Shown: positions 14,830-21,883 of the stretch, in pieces | Layout of the letters: every line of letters starts with the position of its first letter | How positions within the stretch are numbered: the stretch's first letter is position 1 | Assembly: GCA_040383885.1 (NCBI GenBank) | Contig: JBEICQ010000016.1 | Coordinates: forward strand, 1 to 28,423 | DNA from: JBEICQ01 sp040383885 | GTDB lineage: Bacteria > Bacteroidota > Bacteroidia > UBA4408 | Length of the DNA: 28,423 nt | Direction of reading: 5' to 3' | Made by a program: the position numbers and the translations under genes | The notes under the pieces: model-generated | The model's database searches: none | Told to the model about the DNA's origin: nothing | The model's input: only the letters and a program-made list of their open reading frames with translations

Positions 14830-15894
14830 TCAGGTGAATAGGGCGATAAAGTTAGCTTTATTGGAAGTCACCGAATAGGAGGATTCTATTTTTTTTCTTG
14901 TGTTAGCTGACATAAGAGATAGGATTTCCGGATTACCCAGCAATTTACGAAGGGCCTCAATCCATTCTTCCTTTGTGTTGCAGATATACCCATTGATTCC
15001 ATGATCAACAATTTTTGTATTTACGCCAACCGGTGAAACCAGGGCTGGAATCCCCAGAGACATATATTGCAGTGCTTTAAAGCCACATTTTCCCTCTGCC
15101 CATTTATCCTCTGCCAGCGGCATGATGCCAATGGTCATTTGCATTAAATCGGCAATCTCGGTTTCCTTGTTCCATTTTTTAAATTTGAATGAACGCAGCG
15201 GGAGCTCCGGGGATACATCGCTGATCACCAGAAAATCAAAGTCAAACTCCTTCTCCAGTTCGGAAATTACAGGAATCATATCCTGAAGGTATCGGTTTGT
15301 TGAATGTGAACCTGTCCACCCAATTGTTGGCTTTTGCTTTCGTGAATCTACTACTCTGTTATGCAGGTTGATGGTGTCGATGGTGGTAGGATTGTAAATT
15401 ACTGATGAATTGTGCTGCAAAGCATAATTGCATAGATATTGGTTTCCACAGGAAATTTTGTAACTCCATTTACAAATGCGTTTCACATTGCCATGAAACT
15501 TTAAAAAGGCAAAAAAACGATTGCTCTCGGAAGCATTGGGAAGCCAGATGGCATCATCAAAATCATAAATGATTTTTTTATTCAGTACCCTTACAATCAC
15601 CCATTCAAAGAATGGAGGGCCCAAGGGGGCTGCCTCCCGGTGGATAAAAACAAAATCATACTCTTTCATTCTGAAAAGAAGCAGGAAGCGTCTGATAAAT
15701 CCGAGGATAAAATGATATATTTTCTGTAGGAGCTTTCCCCTTGCATAAAGGAGCTCCCATGCGTGTTCTTGAAGAAATGCCTGGGTATTGATTTGCATAC
15801 CTTCTTTCCTCATCTGATCCAGGTATTGTTCAAACCTGAACCGCTGACTTGCGGCACGCCCAAGCGGATAAGGAAAAAGCAGAAGGACTTTCAC
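14830..15894 (-). CDS. GT4-type glycosyltransferase
   Basis: This glycosyltransferase has about 354 residues and a GT-B fold. The N-terminus, KVLLLFPYPLGRAASQRFRF, is typical of a group of Bacteroidota GT4 enzymes. The middle shows KIIYDFDDAIWLPN and PTIGWTGSHSTNRYL, and the donor-binding half shows GFKALQYMSLGIPALVSPVG followed by NTKIVDHGINGYI. I chose the GTG at 15894, directly after a perfect -7 box; another GTG at 15924 lies upstream of that box and is unlikely to be transcribed. The start would then be only a few bases into the transcript. It is followed at two bases by gcvT. Donor, acceptor and pathway are unknown, and it is not closely similar to the other GT4 in the window. Confidence 0.87.
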   Translation of the reverse strand: MKVLLLFPYPLGRAASQRFRFEQYLDQMRKEGMQINTQAFLQEHAWELLYARGKLLQKIYHFILGFIRRFLLLFRMKEYDFVFIHREAAPLGPPFFEWVIVRVLNKKIIYDFDDAIWLPNASESNRFFAFLKFHGNVKRICKWSYKISCGNQYLCNYALQHNSSVIYNPTTIDTINLHNRVVDSRKQKPTIGWTGSHSTNRYLQDMIPVISELEKEFDFDFLVISDVSPELPLRSFKFKKWNKETEIADLMQMTIGIMPLAEDKWAEGKCGFKALQYMSLGIPALVSPVGVNTKIVDHGINGYICNTKEEWIEALRKLLGNPEILSLMSANTRKKIESSYSVTSNKANFIALFT

Positions 15895-15901
15895 GCTTCG
15901 G

Positions 15902-15909
15902 CAAAGATA
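15902..15909 (-). promoter_or_regulatory. -7 box TATCTTTG for glycosyltransferase-gcvT
   Basis: The minus strand reads TATCTTTG, a perfect TAnnTTTG match, eight bases before the GTG at 15894. Transcription would start near 15897, so the message has almost no leader. Confidence 0.5.
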
Positions 15910-16028
15910 AAAATTGAAAAACACCCGTTTATGTAAAAGTGAAATTCCGGCATACTCTTTTCGTCAGCATGAGATTCTCTGATTGACGCAAATATTACTG
16001 TCGCAAAAAAGTCACATCCTGCTGCAAG

Positions 16029-16042
16029 GCCAATAGCTTGGC
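16029..16042. promoter_or_regulatory. Small inverted repeat in divergent intergenic region
   Basis: GCCAA-TAGC-TTGGC is a perfect 5-base inverted repeat in the 237-base gap between the divergent glycosyltransferase and DUF4476 genes. It could be an operator or simply chance. The rest of this gap holds the promoter for the minus-strand gene and, at 16114-16122, the near-consensus TATCTTTTG for the plus-strand gene; I see nothing else in it. Confidence 0.2.
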
Positions 16043-16131
16043 TTAATCAATTATTCATCCCGGCAAATCTGCCTTTAACTCTTATCCCCGGGCAATCTTT
16101 TACCATTTATAAATATCTTTTGTATTTTGGC

Positions 16132-17148
16132 ATGATGATCAGAAAATCATTTTCATATGTACTTTTTGCTTTTTTATCCTTTTCACAGGTATCAAAAGCA
16201 CAGTTATCAAGCGCATTGTTCTATACAGAATCAGGGCATCGCATGTATGTTTTACTCAATGGTATTGTCCAGAATCAGGTTCCACAAACCTATTTAAGGA
16301 TTGACCAATTGGCTCCTCAGACATACCGGTGCAGAATTTTGTTTGAAGATCGCAGAATGGGGCATGTAGACCGATTGGTTTCTCTTCAGCCGGCCTCAGA
16401 AAATCGTTTTCTTGTTGGTCCGGGGGTGATGAGTGCACTGGAGATTTTTTCCATGGGTGCTGTTCCCTATGGCCCATCCTTTCAGGCGCAAACCATGCCA
16501 AACCAACAGGTTATTGTTTATCACCAGTCCCCCTTGCCCATGCAACAAATCACCACAACTACAATCACTGAGGACGACTGGGGACCTGATTTTCTCGATT
16601 TGTCTTTTTCATCAAACGGGTTAAACATGAATATCACCACCAATGATCCGTTCATGGCAAATCCTCCCGGAACTGTAACGCAACAGACGACAAGTATGCA
16701 GGGTGGACTTACCACCACAACTACTACAACTACTACCTACGGCAATGGTTTCAGCACTCAGCCTGTGGTGCCTCAGCCTCCGGTGGTCATTTACCAGCAA
16801 TCACCTCCGGCACCCGTTCAGCCCATGCCCGGTTATTCCGGTCCTATTGGTTGCAACACGCCAGTTTCTCCTTCAGAACTTGAGACAATGAAAAGCAGCA
16901 TCCAATCAAAAAGCTTCGAGCAGTCCAAGCTTGTTATTGCCAAACAGATTTTACAGGCAAGATGTCTGTTTGCTTCTCAGGTGAGAGAACTGATGTTGTT
17001 GTTTTCCTTCGAGCAAAGCCGGCTCGAACTGGCCAAGTTTGCTTATGCTTATACCTATGACAGAGGGAACTATTTTAAGGTAAATGATGCGTTTCAATTT
17101 GAGCATTCTATTTCTCAGTTAAATGAGTTTATTGCCGGAAACCGTTAG
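16132..17148 (+). CDS. Secreted DUF4476 protein with poly-Thr linker
   Basis: This exported protein of about 338 residues has a signal peptide (MMIRKSFSYVLFAFLSFSQV then SKAQ). Residues about 25-110 form a small beta-rich domain (SALFYTESGHRMYVLLNG, QTYRCRILFEDRRMG). A low-complexity middle contains a run of nine threonines followed by Pro/Gln-rich stretches. The last 90 residues are a DUF4476 domain (VSPSELETMKSSIQSKSFE to SQLNEFIAGN), which occurs in many Bacteroidota secreted proteins and has no assigned activity. I chose the first ATG at 16132; an in-frame TTG at 16120 precedes it and overlaps the promoter-like TATCTTTTG (16114-16122). It is monocistronic as far as can be seen. Confidence 0.85.
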   Translation: MMIRKSFSYVLFAFLSFSQVSKAQLSSALFYTESGHRMYVLLNGIVQNQVPQTYLRIDQLAPQTYRCRILFEDRRMGHVDRLVSLQPASENRFLVGPGVMSALEIFSMGAVPYGPSFQAQTMPNQQVIVYHQSPLPMQQITTTTITEDDWGPDFLDLSFSSNGLNMNITTNDPFMANPPGTVTQQTTSMQGGLTTTTTTTTTYGNGFSTQPVVPQPPVVIYQQSPPAPVQPMPGYSGPIGCNTPVSPSELETMKSSIQSKSFEQSKLVIAKQILQARCLFASQVRELMLLFSFEQSRLELAKFAYAYTYDRGNYFKVNDAFQFEHSISQLNEFIAGNR

Positions 17149-17183
17149 TTTAGGGCAAACTTTTTTCTCTCTTTAAGAAGTCT

Positions 17184-17217
17184 GCAGGTAAGTATGCCTC
17201 CTCTTCTTCCCACCTGC
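17184..17217 (+). terminator. Weak hairpin after the DUF4476 gene
   Basis: GCAGGT (17184-17189) pairs with ACCTGC (17212-17217) across a long 22-base loop, and a run of seven T follows nearby at about 17224. The loop is longer than usual, so this terminator is uncertain. Confidence 0.25.
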
Positions 17218-17223
17218 CGCGCG

Positions 17224-17256
17224 TTTTTTTGTTTTCATTTCGAAATCCTACTTTCG
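17224..17256 (+). promoter_or_regulatory. Probable promoter for mscL
   Basis: A T-run ending in TTTG at 17231 and TACTTTCG at 17249-17256 (one mismatch to TAnnTTTG) are separated by 17 bases. The ATG at 17269 is 12 bases further on. Confidence 0.4.
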
Positions 17257-17268
17257 TAAAAAAAAATC

Positions 17269-17700
17269 ATGGGCGTATTTCAGGAATTCAAGTCTTTTGC
17301 CATGCGCGGCAATCTGGTAGAAACAGCTGTTGCTTTTGTCATGGGAGCTGCTTTTGGAAAAGTGGTGAGTTCATTTATAGATGGGATGGTAATGCCTGCC
17401 ATAGGTATGCTCACCGGAGGAATCGATTTCAACGATAGGAAATTAGTCATCAAGCAAGCCATTGAAAAGGTAAAACAGGGAGATACAGTAGTTGTTGAAG
17501 CAGCCCCTGAAGTGGCTATCAAGTACGGAACATTTATTACCAATGTGTTTGACTTCCTTGTGGTAGCTTTCGTTATTTTTTTGGTTGTGCGCACAATGAA
17601 TGCAGCCCGTAAAAAGGAGGAAGCCCAAACTGCTGCACCTGCTCCAACCCCTGCCCAGGAGGTATTGCTCACTGAGATTCGTGACTTGCTGAAGAAGTAA
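17269..17700 (+). CDS. mscL: Large-conductance mechanosensitive channel
   Basis: MscL is an inner-membrane channel that opens under membrane tension and releases solutes during sudden osmotic downshift. The 143-residue protein has the amphipathic N-terminal helix GVFQEFKSFAMRGNLVETAV, TM1 with AVAFVMGAAFGKVVSSFIDG around the pore constriction, a periplasmic loop (about 50-85), TM2 (FITNVFDFLVVAFVIFLVV) and a charged C-terminal helix bundle ending EVLLTEIRDLLKK, after an Ala/Pro/Thr linker. All features are standard. A probable promoter lies just upstream. The MFS gene follows closely on the same strand, and its conserved reading frame appears to begin before or at the mscL stop. Confidence 0.97.
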   Translation: MGVFQEFKSFAMRGNLVETAVAFVMGAAFGKVVSSFIDGMVMPAIGMLTGGIDFNDRKLVIKQAIEKVKQGDTVVVEAAPEVAIKYGTFITNVFDFLVVAFVIFLVVRTMNAARKKEEAQTAAPAPTPAQEVLLTEIRDLLKK

Positions 17701-17768
17701 AACCTGCAGCAATCGACACCCGCGTCCTACATATCCGGGATTACCGATTTTTTCTGGGAGGCAAGTTT

Positions 17769-18944
17769 ATGCTCACCTTTGCCAACAGGTCCATGGCATT
17801 GGTGGTTGCATGGTTGATTTATCAACAAACGCATGATGAACTTTCACTCGGTTTGATTGGTCTTTGCGAGGCATCGCCTTTTTTAAGTACGGCACTTTTT
17901 GCAGGCATTACCGCCGATCATTACAACCGTAGAATCATCGTGCTTTTTTGTGCTTCTGCATATCTAACCGGGGCGCTGTTTCTGACAATCTTTCTGTGGG
18001 TCCATCGGTCAGAGAATCTACCAATCCTTCCCCTTTATCTTCTCATCTTCCTGTTGGGTATTGTGAGGGGATTTTATGCGCCGGCTCACGGGGCGATGGC
18101 GGCACAACTGATTCCCAGAAAATTATATCCTTTTTCAGCTGTATGGAATAGCATTTCGTTTGATATCAGTGCTGTTTCCGGTCCCGCAAGTGCCGGGCTG
18201 ATATATGCCTATTTTGGTGCACTTGCAGCAGTCTCTCTGGTGGTGGCCTGTGCCATAGTGTCTCTATTCCTTTTTTATAGTACTTCTGCACTTCCCAATC
18301 CACCATTTCAAAAACGAGAGGGTGTATTTGTATCACTAAAGGAAGGGCTCAGGTTTGTTTTTAGTACACAACAGCTGGTAGGGGCATTTGCAGTAGATAT
18401 GTTCGCTGTTTTGTTCGGTGGCGTAATAGCCATATTACCGGCTTTTGCAGATAAAATTTTACGCTGTGGTCCTGAGTATCTTGGCTACCTGCAGGCTGCT
18501 CCGGCTGTAGGTGCGATTTGTATGTCGCTGATACTGTCTGTTCGACCTCCCCAGAAAAACGCAGGAAAAAAAATGTTACTTTCAGTAGCTGCATTCGGAT
18601 GCTGCATGATTGCCTTCGCATTCAGTAAAACTTTTTTAACGGCATGGATTTTTTTGTTTCTGAGCGGAATTTTTGATGAGGTGAGTGTCATCATCCGATC
18701 TACCATTGTTCAGCTTTATGCACCCGAAAACATGCGTGGAAGGGTAGAGGCTGTAAGTAAAATTTTTATAGGCTCTTCCAATGAATTGGGTGCTTTTGAA
18801 TCAGGGCTTGCTGCCCGCTTTTTTGGTTTGGTTCCCAGTATCGTAGCGGGTGGTTGCATCACACTCATGGTTTCCTTGTTTGCATGGATAAAACTCCATG
18901 AAATCAGAGAACTTGATACAAGCAAAGATCCTACTGAAGAGTAG
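17769..18944 (+). CDS. MFS exporter (EntS/MFS_3-like), start uncertain
   Basis: This major facilitator superfamily protein has at least 391 residues and about 12 membrane segments. It shows LIYQQTHDELSLGLIGLCEA, the loop 2-3 motif GITADHYNRRIIVLF (a degenerate MFS motif A), and late GRVEAVSKIFIGSSNELGAFESG, as in the enterobactin-exporter-like MFS_3 group; the substrate is unknown. The first ATG is at 17769, but the reading frame continues upstream with RVLHIRDYRFFLGGKF (17721-17768), which is exactly what the family normally has before TM1. That extension is open back to a TGA at 17682 but contains no ATG, GTG or TTG. The usable start may be a rare codon (for example ATC at 17712 or CTG at 17754), or the sequence may contain an error. 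The gene is probably co-transcribed with mscL. Confidence 0.88.
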   Translation: MLTFANRSMALVVAWLIYQQTHDELSLGLIGLCEASPFLSTALFAGITADHYNRRIIVLFCASAYLTGALFLTIFLWVHRSENLPILPLYLLIFLLGIVRGFYAPAHGAMAAQLIPRKLYPFSAVWNSISFDISAVSGPASAGLIYAYFGALAAVSLVVACAIVSLFLFYSTSALPNPPFQKREGVFVSLKEGLRFVFSTQQLVGAFAVDMFAVLFGGVIAILPAFADKILRCGPEYLGYLQAAPAVGAICMSLILSVRPPQKNAGKKMLLSVAAFGCCMIAFAFSKTFLTAWIFLFLSGIFDEVSVIIRSTIVQLYAPENMRGRVEAVSKIFIGSSNELGAFESGLAARFFGLVPSIVAGGCITLMVSLFAWIKLHEIRELDTSKDPTEE

Positions 18945-18957
18945 ATAAGTTTACAGT

Positions 18958-18973
18958 GTTTTTAGGGAAAAAC
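18958..18973. terminator. Possible A/T-rich hairpin between convergent genes
   Basis: GTTTTT (18958-18963) pairs with AAAAAC (18968-18973) around AGGG, just after the MFS stop and before the convergent phosphate transporter stop. The stem is weak (one G-C pair), so its function is uncertain. Confidence 0.3.
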
Positions 18974-18998
18974 TACCAAAGGTCAAATTCCCGGCTTG

Positions 18999-19026
18999 TC
19001 TTTTGGAGTCCCTCTTTTGGAGCTCC
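18999..19026. repeat. Tandem 14-bp direct repeat
   Basis: TCTTTTGGAGTCCC (18999-19012) is followed directly by TCTTTTGGAGCTCC (19013-19026), with 12 of 14 bases identical; the second copy ends in the palindrome GGAGCTCC. It lies in the 120-base gap between convergent genes. No function is evident; replication slippage is the simplest origin. Confidence 0.6.
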
Positions 19027-19064
19027 TACACCTGCCCTTTTCTTACACAAACGCGTTTATCAAA

Positions 19065-20051
19065 TCAGCGGATAAGTTTCACCAGGTAATAGGTCATCAT
19101 GGCCATAAAACCCGAAACAGGAATGGTTAAAATCCAGGCCCAGATGAGGTTAACTGTTACTCCCCAACGGACTGCAGAAACCCTTTTAGACAGGCCCACC
19201 CCAATGATAGAACCGGTGATGGTATGTGTGGTGCTTACAGGTATTTTGTAATGTTCTGTCAGGAAAAGTGTAAAGGCTCCGGCAGTTTCAGCAGCTACGC
19301 CCTCAAGCGGTGTCACCTTGGTAATTTTTGTTCCCATGGTTTTTACAATTCTCCATCCCCCGCTCATTGTACCAATGGCTATTGCGGTATAACATCCCAT
19401 AGGAACCCAGGAGGGCATGGCCTCTATGGAGGAAATGTTTCCGTTTACCAGCAGGGCAGCGGAAATAATACCCATAACTTTTTGCGCATCGTTCCCGCCA
19501 TGACCCAGGGAGAAGGCTGCAGAAGACAATAGCTGAAGTCGCTTGAACCAGGTGTCTGCTTTGGCAGGACTGGCATGTTTGCACACATTCAGGATGATGA
19601 TGGTTAAAATGTAAGATACCATCATTCCAATTAAAGGAGCAATGAAGATGAAGAGAAAAATTTTAGTGATACGGGTGATGTCAATCACCTCAAAACCTGC
19701 ATGAGCAATGGCTGCACCGGCAAAACCTCCGATGAGTGTGTGAGAGGATGAAGAGGGAATACCAAGCCACCAGGTGATCAGGTTCCATGCAATGGCTGCA
19801 ATCAGTCCGGACATAATAACATCGAGGGTAATAAACTCAGACCTGACTGTTTTGGCAATGGTGTTTGCAACCCCGTGGTCTTTGAATACAAAGAAGGCAA
19901 CAAAATTGAAAAATGCAGCCCAGAGTACCGCCTGGAAAGGAGATAATACCTTGGTTGAAACGATTGTTGCAATGGAGTTTGCGGCATCATGAAACCCGTT
20001 GATGTAATCAAACACCAGGGCAAGAACAACCACAATGATCAGTAAAGTCAT
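19065..20051 (-). CDS. PiT-family inorganic phosphate transporter
   Basis: This 328-residue inner-membrane carrier moves inorganic phosphate with a cation. The N-terminal PiT signature FDYINGFHDAANSIAT (14-29) and the second-repeat signature FSLGHGGNDAQKVMGI (around 190) are both present, with the late conserved PVSTTHTITGSIIGVG and about nine or ten membrane segments. It is the short form seen in many bacteria and archaea, without the large central loop of E. coli PitA. The DUF47 gene ends six bases before its start on the same strand, a very common pairing in which the DUF47 protein affects transport activity. The histidine kinase gene lies just upstream of both. Confidence 0.94.
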   Translation of the reverse strand: MTLLIIVVVLALVFDYINGFHDAANSIATIVSTKVLSPFQAVLWAAFFNFVAFFVFKDHGVANTIAKTVRSEFITLDVIMSGLIAAIAWNLITWWLGIPSSSSHTLIGGFAGAAIAHAGFEVIDITRITKIFLFIFIAPLIGMMVSYILTIIILNVCKHASPAKADTWFKRLQLLSSAAFSLGHGGNDAQKVMGIISAALLVNGNISSIEAMPSWVPMGCYTAIAIGTMSGGWRIVKTMGTKITKVTPLEGVAAETAGAFTLFLTEHYKIPVSTTHTITGSIIGVGLSKRVSAVRWGVTVNLIWAWILTIPVSGFMAMMTYYLVKLIR

Positions 20052-20057
20052 ATGTGG

Positions 20058-20705
20058 TTATACATATTTAATGATGATGGACTCAATCACATTCGCAGCA
20101 TCTTCTGCCTTGTCCGTAGCTGTTTCGAGCGCGGAAAGAATTTCTTTTTGTTTGATTACTTCAAGCGCATTGGTCTCTGAGTCAAACAAGTCACCAATGG
20201 CTTTGTCAAAAATATAGTCTGCCTGATTTTCGATGCTATTTATGCGGATGAATGCGTCTGTGAGGGTGCGTATATTTTTCATGTTCCGCAACTCTTTCAC
20301 AGCTTTTTCCAGTTCCACACAGGCTTCAATCGTCAGCTCGCTAAGCTTGTGGATGGGCTCAGAAAACTTTTCAATTTTATACATCATGATTCTGTTGGCA
20401 GTGCCATGGATGTAATCAGCCACATCATCTATGGCTGCAGCAAGTGCATGGATGTCTTCACGATCAAATGGTGTAATAAAGTTTTTTCCCAACTCAATAA
20501 ATACCTGATGGGAGGCATGGTCGCCCACATGTTCCAGATGATCTATTTCGCGGATAATCTCATGGCGCTTTTCAGAGTCATTTGTATTGATTGCTTCATT
20601 CAGCAGATGGGACATTTTAACAACATTGGCTGCAGCACTTTCAAACAGCGGAAAAAATTTCTTGTCTTTAGGGACAAAAAACTGAAAAATGGTATTCAGA
20701 CTCAT
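20058..20705 (-). CDS. DUF47/PhoU-like phosphate transport accessory protein
   Basis: This 215-residue, mostly alpha-helical cytoplasmic protein belongs to the DUF47 family, related to PhoU. It starts MSLNTIFQFFVPKDKKFFPL, and contains the helix-bundle motifs REIDHLEHVGDHASHQV, TPFDREDIHALAAAIDDVAD (metal-binding acidic/His pattern typical of PhoU folds) and NSIENQADYIFDKA. DUF47 proteins are normally encoded next to PiT transporters and are thought to control them, and here the PiT gene follows after six bases. The kinase gene ends 44 bases upstream on the same strand. Confidence 0.92.
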   Translation of the reverse strand: MSLNTIFQFFVPKDKKFFPLFESAAANVVKMSHLLNEAINTNDSEKRHEIIREIDHLEHVGDHASHQVFIELGKNFITPFDREDIHALAAAIDDVADYIHGTANRIMMYKIEKFSEPIHKLSELTIEACVELEKAVKELRNMKNIRTLTDAFIRINSIENQADYIFDKAIGDLFDSETNALEVIKQKEILSALETATDKAEDAANVIESIIIKYV

Positions 20706-20749
20706 GAATCAAATTTGCCTAAAGGTAGACCGACAATGTTAAGTTAATG

Positions 20750-21787
20750 TTAAAACCCCTTTTTTCCTGCTTTCTGCAAGGTAAAAGCGAAGGTTGTTCC
20801 AATTCCCTCGGTGCTTCTTACATTGATGGTTTCGTTGTGAGCATCAAGGATGTGTTTCACAATAGCAAGGCCAAGTCCTGAGCCGCCTATGGACCTTGCC
20901 CGGCTGGCATCTGTGCGATAAAATCGTTCAAAAAGTCTTGAAAGGTGCTGCTCAGCAATGCCAATGCCATCATCTGTAACTTCCACCAACACTTTTTCGC
21001 CCATGTCGAACAACATAATTTTTACCTCTCCGCCCATTTTCCCATATTTTAGTGCATTGTCTATCAGATTAATAAACACTTGCGTAATCTTTTCCCTGTC
21101 TGCTTCCACAATTGAGCGAAAAGATCCCTCTTTGTAAGCACTGAGGGTAATTTTTAGCTCCTTGGCTTTCTGTTCGCTCATCTCTTTTACATCCTGGACC
21201 AGCTGAAACAGTTCAAAGGGTTTAATAACCATCTCTACCTTTCCGGATTCAAGGCGGGCAATCTCATCCAGATCATTTACCAGCACAACCAGCCGCTCAA
21301 TATTCCTGTCGGTTTTGGAAAGAAAATTCCTTGTTTGGGTTTTGTCTTCCAAATCATCATCAAGCAACATTTGAGTGTAACCCTGAATACTAAAGAGCGG
21401 GGTTTTAAACTCGTGTGACAGGTTGGCAAGAAATTCTTTTCTGTAATTTGCCAGCAATTTCAACTGGTCAATTTCCTTTTTCTTGTCTCTTGCCCAATCT
21501 TTTACCTGTTCCTCCACATCTGTTATGGGATCATCGGTAATATAGTCCCCCATGGCGCTTTTTAAATCTTTGTCTCTCTTGAGGTTGTAAATAAGCTTGT
21601 AAACAAGTTTGATTTTTTCGAATATAATCCTCTCGATGTAGTAGTTGAAGAGAAAAAAACACGACAGAAAATTAATTGTAAAAAGAAGTAAGAGTGCAAT
21701 GGCTCCTACATTCAGATAAAGTCCGGCTCCTGTAACGATTCCTGCAATCAGCAGGGAGAGTAATGTTACCTGTATCCGAGGTTTCAT
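20750..21787 (-). CDS. Sensor histidine kinase, PhoR-like
   Basis: This 345-residue membrane histidine kinase has two N-terminal membrane helices (about 7-25 and 28-48) with almost no periplasmic loop, so the signal is probably sensed within the membrane or through partners. The dimerisation domain carries the phospho-His in FLANLSHEFKTPLFSIQGY (H125). The HATPase_c domain shows the N box FINLIDNALKYG, G1 VTDDGIGI, the F box FERFYRTD and G2 GGSGLGLAIVKHI. No PAS or receiver domain is present. The short-loop design and the HEFKTPL motif resemble Bacteroidota PhoR/WalK-like kinases. The neighbouring DUF47 and PiT genes downstream on the same strand suggest phosphate sensing, which is an inference. 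No response regulator gene adjoins it. Confidence 0.9.
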   Translation of the reverse strand: MKPRIQVTLLSLLIAGIVTGAGLYLNVGAIALLLLFTINFLSCFFLFNYYIERIIFEKIKLVYKLIYNLKRDKDLKSAMGDYITDDPITDVEEQVKDWARDKKKEIDQLKLLANYRKEFLANLSHEFKTPLFSIQGYTQMLLDDDLEDKTQTRNFLSKTDRNIERLVVLVNDLDEIARLESGKVEMVIKPFELFQLVQDVKEMSEQKAKELKITLSAYKEGSFRSIVEADREKITQVFINLIDNALKYGKMGGEVKIMLFDMGEKVLVEVTDDGIGIAEQHLSRLFERFYRTDASRARSIGGSGLGLAIVKHILDAHNETINVRSTEGIGTTFAFTLQKAGKKGF

Positions 21788-21883
21788 GTTTTTTACAATT
21801 TCGAAAGCAATGCAAATGACAGCAAAGATTCGAAAGACGATTTTATGGATTCAAAAAAATGAATGCCCATTGGCTTTCACTTT

